From: Treponema sp.
GTDB taxonomy: Bacteria; Spirochaetota; Spirochaetia; Treponematales; Treponemataceae
Length of the DNA stretch: 64,000 nucleotides
NCBI GenBank assembly: GCA_014804005.1
Contig: JAAVAP010000013.1
Coordinates: forward strand, 14,302 to 78,301
Direction of reading: 5' to 3'
Part shown: one piece after another, positions 1-9,500 of the stretch
Numbering within the stretch: the first letter of the stretch is position 1
How the letters are laid out: the number at the start of each line of letters is the position of its first letter
The notes under the pieces: generated by a model
The model's input: only the letters and a program-made list of their open reading frames with translations
Told to the model about the DNA's origin: nothing
The model's database searches: none
Made by a program: the position numbers and the translations under genes

Positions 1-1041
1 ACGCTCACGCTTTCACCTGGCGCGACAGGAAAACTGACGGCGACGGTGCTGCCCGAAAACGCGGATGACAAGACCGTAACATGGTCGTCGTCCGATACAG
101 AAGTTGCGACGGTGGGCGAGGACGGCACGGTGACGGCGGTCAAGGCAGGCGAGGCGAACATCACCGCACGGGCGGGCGGCAAGGAGGCGGCGTGCGCGGT
201 CACCGTGTGCGCCCACTCCTACAGCGGAGACCGCTGTACGAAGTGCGGATTCCCGAAGCCGGTACTGGAGGACGGCGAGATAGACGACGACGGCGTACTC
301 ACGAAATACAATGGAAACGCGGCTAAAGTGAGCATACCCTACGGAGTGACGAGCATCGGGAGCTTCGCGTTCTACAACTGCACGAGCCTCACAGGAGTGA
401 CAATCCCCGCAAGCGTGACGAGCATCGGAGGAAGGGCGTTCGCTGACTGCACGGGTCTCACGGACGTGACGATTCCTGAGGGCGTGACGGACATCGGGGC
501 CAGCGCGTTCGATAAATGCACGAGCCTCACGGAGGTGAAGATTCCCGGCAGTGTGACGGACATCGGGAGGTTTGCGTTCTCTTTGTGCAGGAGACTCAAG
601 ACCGTGGAGATTTCCGACGGCGTGAAGAGCATCGGGAACAACGCGTTCCGGGGATGCACGAGCCTTGAGAGCGTGACGATACCCGACGGCGTGACGAGCA
701 TCGGGGACTACGCGTTCAGCGAGTGCACGAGCCTCGCGAGCGTGACGATTCCCGAGGGCGTGACGAGCATCGGGGACGGCGCGTTTTCTGGGTGCAAGAG
801 CCTTGAGAGCGTGACGATTCCCGAGGGCGTGACGGAAATCGGGCAGTATGCGTTCAGGGGCTGCACGAGCCTCGCGAGCGTGGTCATCCCTGCAAGCGTG
901 ACAGAAATCGGGCGGCCGGCGTTCTCCAACTGCACGAACCTTGCGGAGGTGACCTACCTCGGCAAGGAGGAGCAGTGGAACGCAATAGAGGGAATCAATG
1001 ACAGCGGCCTGTCAGGCAAGACAATAACATTTGCCCCATAA
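1..1041 (+). CDS. BspA-like leucine-rich-repeat surface protein with N-terminal bacterial Ig-like (BIG2) domain; 5'-truncated by window edge
   Basis: Frame 1 is open from base 1 (TLTLSPGATGKLTATVLPENADDKTVTWSSSDTEVATVGEDGTVTAVKAGEANITA = BIG2 pattern), followed by about ten ~23-aa repeats of the type 'SIGxxAFxxCTSLxSVTIPxGVT' (LRR_5/BspA). Confidence 0.85.
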   Translation, partial: TLTLSPGATGKLTATVLPENADDKTVTWSSSDTEVATVGEDGTVTAVKAGEANITARAGGKEAACAVTVCAHSYSGDRCTKCGFPKPVLEDGEIDDDGVLTKYNGNAAKVSIPYGVTSIGSFAFYNCTSLTGVTIPASVTSIGGRAFADCTGLTDVTIPEGVTDIGASAFDKCTSLTEVKIPGSVTDIGRFAFSLCRRLKTVEISDGVKSIGNNAFRGCTSLESVTIPDGVTSIGDYAFSECTSLASVTIPEGVTSIGDGAFSGCKSLESVTIPEGVTEIGQYAFRGCTSLASVVIPASVTEIGRPAFSNCTNLAEVTYLGKEEQWNAIEGINDSGLSGKTITFAP

Positions 1042-1137
1042 CCAAGGAACAACCTTCCCGCGCAAAACCGAACGGCGCGGGAGGACAAAACACAGACGGG
1101 GAAGGCGGGAAGCCCTGCCCTATTTTGGAGGAAAAAA

Positions 1138-1689
1138 ATGACATTCATCCTTATCTGCGGAGAGCAGAACTCGGGAAAGACGAGCGTCTGCCATAAGCTG
1201 CGCGACATGATCGAGCTGAACGCGAACTTTACGAAATGCAGCTATCCGAGCAGCGCGATGTCGGTCGAGGTGCTCGAGCACTACGAGAAAGGCGGCAGGC
1301 ACGTCGTGCTGTACTCGCCGTCGGACGACAACGACCGCATAAAGCGGCTTGCCACATACATCGACGACTTCGCCGCGGCAGACGAGACCAAGGACAGGCG
1401 ACCCGACGTCATCATCACCACGATCCGGGAATCGGGCGTGCCGATGAGCCGCATGCTCGCGCTGCTCGAGGCAATCGCAAACAACACGCAGAACCTTGAG
1501 AGCCACTTCGAGCAGCACATCGCGACCGTCACGTCGTTCGCCCCCACGGCCATCAAGACCCACGCGTTCGTGCTGCATTTGGAGCGGGATACCGGCAAGG
1601 ATGCGGCCGCGCTGGAGCAGTACTGGGACGACAACGCGGACAAAGCAAAATACGCGCTCGACTTCGCCCTCGCACGGCTTGAGGCGTAA
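1138..1689 (+). CDS. P-loop NTPase-like protein of unknown function
   Basis: 183-aa ORF with N-terminal Walker A-like GEQNSGKTS after a hydrophobic beta strand (MTFILIC); purine-rich SD (ggaggaaaaaa) before the ATG. Confidence 0.6.
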   Translation: MTFILICGEQNSGKTSVCHKLRDMIELNANFTKCSYPSSAMSVEVLEHYEKGGRHVVLYSPSDDNDRIKRLATYIDDFAAADETKDRRPDVIITTIRESGVPMSRMLALLEAIANNTQNLESHFEQHIATVTSFAPTAIKTHAFVLHLERDTGKDAAALEQYWDDNADKAKYALDFALARLEA

Positions 1690-1739
1690 AGATTCCTGCA
1701 AGCGGGCGGCGCGGGAAGCCACCCCAAGGAGAAGCAGAA

Positions 1740-2091
1740 ATGCCCACGAAAGAAGAGATAGAAGTCTTTGACCAAATGCAGCATTGCATGCTCGAAATAA
1801 AGAAGCGTCGCAGAGGAGAGTCCGTGCGGCATCGCATTTGAGCAGGACGGGCGGACCTACCGCATAAAAAGCGAGTCCCCGCGGAGCGTGAGGGTGACGC
1901 TCGCCGTGCCGCCCGGCACTTTGTCCGGGCTGTTCACCAGGGAGATTGACGTTGACGGCTACTGGAATTTCAACCTTGCTGACGTGGACAAGAACAAAGG
2001 AGCGGGGCAATGTTCCTTTGTTCTTGTTCCCGAGAATGCTGACAAACTGAAGGATTATTTGGACAAGTTGGCTGAAAACAACAAGTCTTGA
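1740..2091 (+). pseudogene. Small hypothetical protein gene, apparently frameshifted
   Basis: ATG at 1740 with SD (aaggagaag) gives MPTKEEIEVFDQMQHCMLEIKKRRRGESVRHRI* ending at 1841; the adjacent frame is open from 1801 (SVAEESPCGIAFEQDGRTYRIKSESPRSV...) into the 1888..2091 ORF. The two overlap at 1801-1841. Confidence 0.45.
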
Positions 2092-2102
2092 AATATGCAG
2101 TT

Positions 2103-2162
2103 GCTTGAGCAGTCAACACGCTGTTTGAGCAATCAACGAAGTGTTTGAGCAGGTCGCGCAAG
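2103..2162. repeat. Three tandem 20-bp imperfect repeats (g[c/t]ttgagca[g/a]tcaac...)
   Basis: gcttgagcagtcaacacgct / gtttgagcaatcaacgaagt / gtttgagcaggtcgcgcaag at 2103, 2123, 2143. Confidence 0.7.
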
Positions 2163-2261
2163 CGACCGTGTCGAATATCACTTCCGCCATTCCCCAAACA
2201 ATTGACACTTTTTGCCCTATGCTTTACAATAATATTTGTCTAACTTTTTTGAGGGGTGGTC

Positions 2262-2987
2262 ATGAAAAATTTCTGCGTTGTTTTTTTATGCGCGGCGTTT
2301 GTTTTCGCGCTCGCGTCTTGCACGAAGTCGAACAAGACGATAATCCGAATGCAGCATTTGGAAGAAGGCGTTTCAAGTCCCACGACGATTGACGAGCTTA
2401 AGGACGCTATCAGAAAATACGAGGAGCGCGTCGCCGACATTCAGCTGGCGCAAAGCCAAATCGGAATTTGGTACAAGATTCTCGCCACGCGCTATTTGGA
2501 CAAGAAAATGTACGGCGAGGCTCTCAAGACTTTTGAAAAGGCTTTGGAATTCTATCCGCAAAATCAGAATCTGTATTATTACGTCGGGCTTTGTGCGGGA
2601 TATATGTCGCATGCGGCGATGGATTTTGACGCGAACGGAAGTTCCGAAAAGCGGATGAATTATCTGCGCCTTTCCGAGGACGCGTATAAACGCGCGATTG
2701 AAATTGAGCCGCGATACGCGCGCGCGCTTTACGGGCTTTCGGTTTTGTATGTGTTCGAATTGGGCGAGGACGAAAAAGCCGTTCCGCTTTTGGAAAGGCT
2801 TCTCACGATCGAAACGAAAAACATCGACGCGATGTTCGTGCTTGCTCGCGCCTATTATGTTACGTATCAATTCGACAAGGCCGTGGCGATGTACGACCAA
2901 ATAATTTCCTTGACAAAATCCAAGGAGCGCAAGGCGGAGGCTGAGGCGAACAGGCAGACCGTTTTGGACGCAAGCTATGCAAACTGA
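2262..2987 (+). CDS. TPR-repeat lipoprotein
   Basis: N-terminal signal with lipobox (FALASC); TPR-like motifs (YGEALKTFEKALEFYPQNQNLYYYVGLC, AYKRAIEIEPRYARALYGLSVLY). Adjacent to dprA. Confidence 0.75.
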   Translation: MKNFCVVFLCAAFVFALASCTKSNKTIIRMQHLEEGVSSPTTIDELKDAIRKYEERVADIQLAQSQIGIWYKILATRYLDKKMYGEALKTFEKALEFYPQNQNLYYYVGLCAGYMSHAAMDFDANGSSEKRMNYLRLSEDAYKRAIEIEPRYARALYGLSVLYVFELGEDEKAVPLLERLLTIETKNIDAMFVLARAYYVTYQFDKAVAMYDQIISLTKSKERKAEAEANRQTVLDASYAN

Positions 2988-3987
2988 AAGGCTTTTGCTG
3001 AAAATCGCGCTTTCGACGATTTATTCTCTTTCGTTGAAAGAAAAAATAAATTTGGCGAAAACTCTTGACAATTTGCACGACCTTGCGTTACATTCTTCTA
3101 TAGAAACAATCGAGGCGAAAATCGGACGACCGCTTTTGGCGAAGTCTTGGAATCCCGAGGAAAACGCGAGGCTTGCGAAGGCGGCTTTTTCGCGAATGGA
3201 CAAGCTTGGAATTTCGTGCGTGTTTTTCGATGAAAAAGAATTTCCTTCGATGCTTCGCGAAATAAACGATCCGCCTTACGCGCTTTTTTTTCGGGGCGAC
3301 TTGAAAATTTTGGAAGGAAATTGCGTGAGCGTCGTGGGCACGCGGAAGATTACGGGCGGCGCGAAAATTGCCGCGCACGATTTTTCCTACGACGCGGCGT
3401 CGGACGGAACGACTGTGGTTTCGGGACTCGCGCTCGGAGTGGACGGCGAGGCGCATCGCGGCGCACTCGACGCTTTTTTTGACGGAAAGACTTCCGTGGC
3501 GAAAACTGCTGCGGTTTTGGCAGGCGGCGTGGACAATATTTATCCTGTCCGCCACAAAAAAATCGCGGCGCAGATTCTCAAAAACGGAGGCTGCATTTTG
3601 AGCGAAAGTGCGCCTGGGATTCCTTCCGAAAAATGGCGTTTCGTTCAGCGCAATAGAATTTGCGCAGGGCTTTCGCGGGCGACGCTCGTGATTCAGGCTC
3701 CTCCGGGAAGCGGCTCGCTCATCACGGCGGACTTCGCGCTCGGCTACAATCGCGAGCTTTTGTTTCACGAGGCTTGCTTTTCGGACGAGGCGAACGCGAT
3801 TTCAAAAATGGTGCGCGCGAACCTTGCTGGAAAGGAAGGAAGCGCGGCTCGAAAAAAAATCGAAGCGAATTGCGAGCGTTATGTGAGCGATGGAGCTGAG
3901 ATTGTAAAAAGTTATAAAGATTTTTGCGAAAAAATTTCATCAGTCCCCGGAATGAAAAATTCGGATGCGACTAGAGAATTGTTTTAG
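2977..3987 (+). CDS. dprA: DNA-processing protein DprA/Smf
   Basis: Motifs VVGTRKITGGAK, VVSGLALGVDGEAHRGAL, VLAGGVDNIYPVRHKKIAAQI, RNRICAGLSRATLVIQAPPGSGSLITADFAL. Confidence 0.9.
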   Translation: MQTERLLLKIALSTIYSLSLKEKINLAKTLDNLHDLALHSSIETIEAKIGRPLLAKSWNPEENARLAKAAFSRMDKLGISCVFFDEKEFPSMLREINDPPYALFFRGDLKILEGNCVSVVGTRKITGGAKIAAHDFSYDAASDGTTVVSGLALGVDGEAHRGALDAFFDGKTSVAKTAAVLAGGVDNIYPVRHKKIAAQILKNGGCILSESAPGIPSEKWRFVQRNRICAGLSRATLVIQAPPGSGSLITADFALGYNRELLFHEACFSDEANAISKMVRANLAGKEGSAARKKIEANCERYVSDGAEIVKSYKDFCEKISSVPGMKNSDATRELF

Positions 3988-4002
3988 AAGAGGTTTTCGA
4001 TT

Positions 4003-6171
4003 ATGGCAGAAACTGCGGCAAAAAAGAAAAGCGAAAAAAAATCCGCGAAAAAAACGCCTCAGACTTTGGTGATTGTGGAGTCTCCTGCGAAGGCGCACAC
4101 TATAGAAAAATATTTGGGGGTCGGCTACACGGTCAAGGCTTCGATGGGGCATTTGATTGACTTGCCGAAATCAAGAATCGCGATTGACACCGAAAACAAT
4201 TTCGAGCCGGAATACATCACCGTGCGCGGAAAGGCGAAACTTTTGAAGGAGCTTCAAAAGGACGCGAAAAAATCTTCGCTCGTGCTGCTGGCTTCGGATA
4301 ACGACCGCGAGGGGGAGGCCATAGCGTGGCACTTGAATCGCGCTTTGAAAGAAAAAACCGAAGCTCCGATTCGCAGAATTGTGTTCAATGAAATCACGCC
4401 GATCGCGATAAAAGAAGCCGTCCAGCATCCCGGCGAGATCATCGAAAGCAAGGTGAACGCGCAGAAAGCGCGGCGCATTTTGGATCGTCTCGTCGGCTAC
4501 AACTTGAGTCCGCTTTTGTGGGCGAAAGTCAAAAACGGATTGAGCGCGGGGCGCGTCCAGTCGGTGGCGTTGCGATTGATTTGCGAGCGCGAAGTGGAAG
4601 TGGAAAATTTTCTGCCCGAAGAATATTGGTCGCTTGCGGCGGATTTTTCCAAAGGCAAGACGACATTCACCGCGCAGCTCGTTTCGTACAAAGGCGAAAA
4701 GCCCGATTTGAAAAGCGAATCTCAAGTGAATGAAATCATCGAGCAGATAAAAAACGCCGAATGCAAGGTGGGCGCGATAAAATTCACGGATAAAGTTGTG
4801 CGCCCAAAGCCGCCTTTCACTACGTCGAAATTGCAACAGGCTGCGGCAAACCGTTTGGGCTTCACTTCGCGAAAGACGATGCAGATTGCCCAGCAGCTTT
4901 ATGAAGGCGTGAACATCGGCGAAAACCGCGTCGGTCTCATCACTTACATGCGAACGGACTCTGTTCGAATTTCGCAGACGGCTCTTGCGGAAATCCGCGA
5001 ATGGATTGGAAAAAATCATCCCGAGGATTTGCCGCCTGAGGCAATCGAATATTCTGTGGGAAAAGGAGCGCAGGACGCGCACGAAGGAATCCGTCCCACT
5101 TATGTTTCGTACACGCCCGATAGCGTGAAGGAATTCCTCACGCGCGACCAGCTCAGGCTTTACACGATAATTTGGGAAAGGCTCGTTTCAAGCCAAATGA
5201 ACAACGCGAAGACTCGCACGACGAGCGCGGAAATCATTGCGGGCGACGCGGTGTTCCGAGTGAGCGCGAGCAAAATCGTTGAAAAAGGTTTTTACAAAGT
5301 TATTCACTTGCTTTCTTCGAAAGAGGAGACGAGCGGAAATCTTCCCGCGCTCAAAGAAGGCGAAAAAATTGCCAGCGGAAAATTTTATCCCGAGCAGCAT
5401 TTCACCCAAGGTCCTGCGCGTTACACCGACGCTTCAATCGTCAAAACTTTGGAAGAGCGCGGAATCGGGCGGCCTTCCACTTACGCGCCGATAATTTCCG
5501 TGCTTCTCGATCGTTACTACGTGACGCGCTCGAACAAGCAGCTTGTTCCCACTCAGCTCGGAAAGATGATTTCCAAAATTCTCGTGGAATCTTTCCCCGA
5601 TGTCATAAACGAAAGTTTTACCGCGCAAGTTGAAAACGACTTGGACAAAGTTGAGCAGGACAATTTGGTTTGGACAGACATGATCGGCGGATTCTACGCG
5701 CCGTTCAAAAAGCATGTTGAAGAAGTTTCTGAAACTACGAAAAGCGTCAAAGGATTTTTGGATGAAGAAACCGACAAGATTTGCGACAAGTGCGGAAAGC
5801 CGATGATAAAAAAACTCGGACGCTTTGGATTCTTCCTCGCGTGCTCGGGCTTCCCCGAATGCCACAACACGAAATCAGTTCCGCTCGCAAAATGCCCGAT
5901 GCCGAATTGTTCCGGCGAAATCGTCGCGCGAAAGACAAAAGGACGCGGAAAGGAATTCTACGGATGCACGAATTATCCGGAATGCACGTTCATCAGCCAT
6001 TTCAAGCCGATCGATCAATATTGCCCGAAATGCGGATGGTTTTTGGTGGAAAAATATGACAAGAAAAACGGCGCGTACAAAAGCTGCATAAATCCGGATT
6101 GCGACTATTTGCATTCGGCAGAAGACGCGGAAAAAGATGCCGCGCCGCTTGCCGCCGAGGAAAAAATTTAG
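4003..6171 (+). CDS. topA: DNA topoisomerase I
   Basis: TLVIVESPAKAHTIEKYLG, LASDNDREGEAIAWHL, SAGRVQSVALRL, YMRTDSVRIS; C-terminal zinc fingers (CDKCGKPM, CPMPNC...). Confidence 0.97.
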   Translation: MAETAAKKKSEKKSAKKTPQTLVIVESPAKAHTIEKYLGVGYTVKASMGHLIDLPKSRIAIDTENNFEPEYITVRGKAKLLKELQKDAKKSSLVLLASDNDREGEAIAWHLNRALKEKTEAPIRRIVFNEITPIAIKEAVQHPGEIIESKVNAQKARRILDRLVGYNLSPLLWAKVKNGLSAGRVQSVALRLICEREVEVENFLPEEYWSLAADFSKGKTTFTAQLVSYKGEKPDLKSESQVNEIIEQIKNAECKVGAIKFTDKVVRPKPPFTTSKLQQAAANRLGFTSRKTMQIAQQLYEGVNIGENRVGLITYMRTDSVRISQTALAEIREWIGKNHPEDLPPEAIEYSVGKGAQDAHEGIRPTYVSYTPDSVKEFLTRDQLRLYTIIWERLVSSQMNNAKTRTTSAEIIAGDAVFRVSASKIVEKGFYKVIHLLSSKEETSGNLPALKEGEKIASGKFYPEQHFTQGPARYTDASIVKTLEERGIGRPSTYAPIISVLLDRYYVTRSNKQLVPTQLGKMISKILVESFPDVINESFTAQVENDLDKVEQDNLVWTDMIGGFYAPFKKHVEEVSETTKSVKGFLDEETDKICDKCGKPMIKKLGRFGFFLACSGFPECHNTKSVPLAKCPMPNCSGEIVARKTKGRGKEFYGCTNYPECTFISHFKPIDQYCPKCGWFLVEKYDKKNGAYKSCINPDCDYLHSAEDAEKDAAPLAAEEKI

Positions 6172-6174
6172 TTT

Positions 6175-7092
6175 ATGACGCTTGAACAAATCGTGCAAGA
6201 AGTTTTGGTTTATCTTTCCTCGGTGCGCGGCTACAGCGAAAATACGATTACTGCGTATTCCGAGGATTATGAAAAATTGAAAGATTTTCTTGGCGCGGAA
6301 ACTGAAATCCAAAAAGTGACTCTGCGCGATTTGCGGTTTTGCGTGGGAAGCCTTTCCGCGCAAAAAAAGGCCGTCGCTTCGATAAATCGTTTCATCGCTT
6401 CTTGCAAAACTTTGTTCGCGTATTGCAGGAAATTTCAGCATGTCCAAATCAATCCTGCGCTGGAATTGAAGTCGCTGAAAATGCCGAAACATCTGCCGCC
6501 TTTTATGACGATAGCGGAAGTTGACGCGCTTTGCGCGGTTCCGGAAAAAAAGGATCTTCTTTGGGCGGCACGGGACAAGGCGATTTTCGAAATGCTTTAT
6601 TCTTCGGGCTGCCGCGTGGCGGAACTTGCTTCGCTCAAGATTGGCGATTTTTCCGACGGATTTTCACGCGCGGTGGTGACGGGAAAGGGCAAAAAAGACA
6701 GGTACGTTTTTTTTGAGGACGAGGCGCTTTGCGCGCTCAAAGAATATTTGTCCGAACGCGACGCTTTGCTTTTGCGCTTGAAAAAAAGCGAGGATAAAAT
6801 GTCGCGCGCGCAAAATGCTTTGTTCATAAATCAAAGCGGCAATGCGCTTTCTACGCGCGGAATCCGCTGGATTGTGGAGCGATATTCGGGCGTGGAGGGA
6901 ACGAAGCGACACATTTCGCCGCACGCTTTTCGGCACACTTTCGCCACGGCGATGTTGGGAAATGGCGCGGACGTTCGCGTGGTGCAGGAAATGCTCGGGC
7001 ATTCAAGCATTTCCACGACGCAGCGTTACACGCACATAACGACGCAGCAGTTGATTGACGTGTATAGGAATTCTTTTCCACATGCGAGGTAA
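6175..7092 (+). CDS. xerC: Tyrosine recombinase, XerC/XerD family
   Basis: 305 aa; phage-integrase catalytic signatures (SSGCRVAELASLKIGDF; HAFRHTFATAML..VVQEMLGHSSISTTQRYTHI); located between topA and hslV. Confidence 0.88.
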   Translation: MTLEQIVQEVLVYLSSVRGYSENTITAYSEDYEKLKDFLGAETEIQKVTLRDLRFCVGSLSAQKKAVASINRFIASCKTLFAYCRKFQHVQINPALELKSLKMPKHLPPFMTIAEVDALCAVPEKKDLLWAARDKAIFEMLYSSGCRVAELASLKIGDFSDGFSRAVVTGKGKKDRYVFFEDEALCALKEYLSERDALLLRLKKSEDKMSRAQNALFINQSGNALSTRGIRWIVERYSGVEGTKRHISPHAFRHTFATAMLGNGADVRVVQEMLGHSSISTTQRYTHITTQQLIDVYRNSFPHAR

Positions 7093-7120
7093 CCAAAGTG
7101 CATCCTGCACTTTGGTTTTA
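7091..7120 (+). terminator. Rho-independent-like terminator after xerC
   Basis: Perfect hairpin aaccaaagtgca-tcc-tgcactttggtt followed by a short T-rich tail. Confidence 0.75.
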
Positions 7121-7234
7121 TAGAATGGTGCGCTCACGCGCACGGCATTACTCGCGGCTTCCGTGCCGCGACACATGCGATATAGTCAAAGCGTGGCGTT
7201 TTTGAAAATTGACATTTTGAAATTGGATTTTTGA

Positions 7235-7777
7235 ATGGGAGAAAAAATGAAAATACGAAGCACTACGGTTGTCGCCGTAAAAAGGAACGGTCATGTCGCG
7301 ATGGCGGGCGATGGCCAAGTCACCGCCGGAAACACTATCGCCAAAGGCAACGCTCGCAAAGTCCGGAAAATTTATGACGGAAAAGTTTTGACGGGATTCG
7401 CGGGAAGCGTCGCCGACGCTTTCACTTTGCTCGACAAATTCGAAGGCAAGCTCAAAGAATGCAACGGCGACATTCTTCGCGCTTCCGTGGAACTTGCGAA
7501 AATGTGGCGCACCGAACGTTCGCTGCAAAAACTTGAAGCGCAGCTTCTCGTGGCGGATTCGAGCAAAATCCTTTTGATTTCAGGCGACGGAAATGTCATT
7601 GAGCCTGAAAGCGACGTGATGGCAATCGGCTCGGGCGGAAACTACGCGTTCGCGGCCGCGCTCGCTTTTATGGAATCGTCGCAGCTTTCGGCGAAGGAAA
7701 TCGCGCTAAAAAGCATGGACATCGCTTCGAAAATTTGCATTTACACGAATGCGAATTTCGTGCTCGAAGAAATTTAA
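7235..7777 (+). CDS. hslV: ATP-dependent protease subunit HslV
   Basis: RSTTVVAVKRNGHVAMAGDGQVTAGNTIAKGNARKVRKIYDGKVLTGFAGSVADAFTLLDKFEGKL. Confidence 0.96.
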   Translation: MGEKMKIRSTTVVAVKRNGHVAMAGDGQVTAGNTIAKGNARKVRKIYDGKVLTGFAGSVADAFTLLDKFEGKLKECNGDILRASVELAKMWRTERSLQKLEAQLLVADSSKILLISGDGNVIEPESDVMAIGSGGNYAFAAALAFMESSQLSAKEIALKSMDIASKICIYTNANFVLEEI

Positions 7778-7800
7778 AAACTTTTCTATGGAGAAAAATT

Positions 7801-9288
7801 ATGGAAGAAAAATCAATCGTGCAAAGTGAGAATTCGCTTTCTGCGGAAACGAAAAAAAATAATCAAATCGACTTGACGCCAAAGCAAATCGTCGAGCGGC
7901 TTGACAACTACATCATCGGGCAGAAAAACGCCAAGCGTTCCGTGGCGATCGCGCTTCGAAATCGCGTGCGCCGCCTGAAACTTTCGGAAGAGATGCGCGA
8001 TGAAGTCGCTCCGAAAAACATTTTGATGATTGGACCTACGGGCGTTGGTAAAACTGAAATCGCGCGAAGACTCGCGAAACTTTGCGGCGCGCCTTTCATT
8101 AAAGTTGAGGCGACGAAATATTCCGAAATCGGCTATGTCGGGCGCGACGTGGAATCGATGATTCGCGACTTGATGGCGGTTTCGTTCAACATCGTCAAAG
8201 CCGAAATGGAAGAATCGATGCGCGGCGCGGCGAAGGAAAAAGTGGAAGAGCGGCTTTTGGATTTGCTTTTGCCGGGAAGCGGAAAAAAGGAAAAGCGCGA
8301 GGGCGGCGTTTTGGGAAATATTTTCGGAATCAAGCCCAAGGGCGAAAATGAAACGCCTGTGGAAAATCCGAGTGCTGACGAAAACGAAAAGAACGAGGAA
8401 ATGAAATCCACGCGGGAAAAATTCCGCCAAATGCTTCGCGAAGGAAAGCTCGAAAATCGCGAAGTGGAACTCACCGTGACGGCAGGACCTAAGCCTTCGA
8501 CGGGAATCGGATTTTTTTCGGGCGGCAACATGGACGACATCGAAAGCGCGATGCAAAGCATTCAGTCGATGATGAGCGGAAAAAGCCGAAAGCAGCGGAC
8601 GGTCACGATCGCCGAGGCTCGCAACATCATCACCGAAGAAATCCTTGACAGCATGGTCGATGCCGACAAAGCCGCGGAAGTCGCGAAGGAGCGCGTGGAG
8701 CAAAGCGGAATCGTTTTCATCGACGAAATCGACAAGATTGCGGTGCACGGCGAAACTCACGGGCAGTCCGTTTCGCGCGAAGGCGTTCAGCGCGACATTC
8801 TTCCGATTGTGGAAGGAAGCCACGTGAACACGCGCTTTGGCGTGGTGGACACGAAGCACATTCTTTTCATCGCGGCGGGCGCGTTCAGCCTTTCAAAGCC
8901 GAGCGACTTGATTCCCGAATTGCAGGGAAGATTTCCTTTGCGCGTGGAATTGGATTCGCTTCACAAAGATGATTTCCGCAGAATTTTGCTCGAGCCGAAA
9001 AACGCCTTGGTAAAGCAGTACAAGGCTTTGCTTGCCACCGAAGGCGTTTCAATAGAATTCGCCGATGACGCGATCGACAGGATGACGACGATTGCCGAGG
9101 ACGTGAACGCCAAGGCGGAAAACATCGGAGCGCGCAGGCTTCACACGATCATGGAAAAATTGCTCGAAGAAATTTCGTTCGAAGCCGACGAGCACAAGGG
9201 CGAGACAATTACGATTGACGCTTCCTACGTTGACGAAAAATTGAAGGACATCAGCAGCAACGAGGATCTTTCGCGATATATTTTGTAG
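7801..9288 (+). CDS. hslU: ATP-dependent protease ATPase subunit HslU
   Basis: LTPKQIVERLDNYIIGQKNAKRSVAIALRNRVRR; IGPTGVGKTEIARRLAKL; IFIDEIDKIA; C-terminal SSNEDLSRYIL. Start set at MEEKS. Confidence 0.96.
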   Translation: MEEKSIVQSENSLSAETKKNNQIDLTPKQIVERLDNYIIGQKNAKRSVAIALRNRVRRLKLSEEMRDEVAPKNILMIGPTGVGKTEIARRLAKLCGAPFIKVEATKYSEIGYVGRDVESMIRDLMAVSFNIVKAEMEESMRGAAKEKVEERLLDLLLPGSGKKEKREGGVLGNIFGIKPKGENETPVENPSADENEKNEEMKSTREKFRQMLREGKLENREVELTVTAGPKPSTGIGFFSGGNMDDIESAMQSIQSMMSGKSRKQRTVTIAEARNIITEEILDSMVDADKAAEVAKERVEQSGIVFIDEIDKIAVHGETHGQSVSREGVQRDILPIVEGSHVNTRFGVVDTKHILFIAAGAFSLSKPSDLIPELQGRFPLRVELDSLHKDDFRRILLEPKNALVKQYKALLATEGVSIEFADDAIDRMTTIAEDVNAKAENIGARRLHTIMEKLLEEISFEADEHKGETITIDASYVDEKLKDISSNEDLSRYIL

Positions 9289-9300
9289 ATTGTCGCATCG

Positions 9301-9378
9301 CAGGGCTTGCGCCCTGCTTACGAGTTTTCGCTTGTTCGCAAGGCTCGCATTTTTGCGAGCAACAAGCGCAAAAACTCG
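9301..9378. repeat. Strong intergenic hairpins: short cagggc-ttgc-gccctg plus a long imperfect hairpin 9321-9378
   Basis: Outer arms cgagtttt/aaaactcg and cgcttgtt/aacaagcg; inner arm gctcgca/tgcgagc. Confidence 0.75.
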
Positions 9379-9500
9379 CCGACGCGAGAGGTGGAGTTAA
9401 AAAATGATTTTCAAGGTCGCCGACGCGAGAGGTGGACGTTAAAAATGATTTTCAAGCCCGCCGACGCGGGTAGTGGACATTAAAAATCATTTTCAACACT
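9378..9500. repeat. Three tandem copies of a 41-bp repeat
   Basis: Units at 9378-9418, 9419-9459, 9460-9500, each 'gccgacgcg[a/g]g[a/t][g/a]gtgga..ttaaaaatgattttcaa...'; a partial fourth start (gccgagtcgc) at 9501. Confidence 0.85.

Noticed and set aside
300-960. Regular ~69-bp repeats that could suggest a CRISPR-like array
   Set aside because: They are in-frame LRR_5/BspA protein repeats with codon-position divergence, not identical repeats separated by unique spacers.
1120-2010. 296-aa minus-strand ORF opposite the P-loop protein
   Set aside because: The plus strand has an SD, ATG and Walker A motif; the minus ORF has antisense-type composition.
6175-7092. Tyrosine recombinase as an integrative element/prophage integrase
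   Set aside because: Sits in the conserved dprA-topA-xer-hslVU housekeeping context, has XerC/D size and motifs; no att-like repeats or phage genes nearby.
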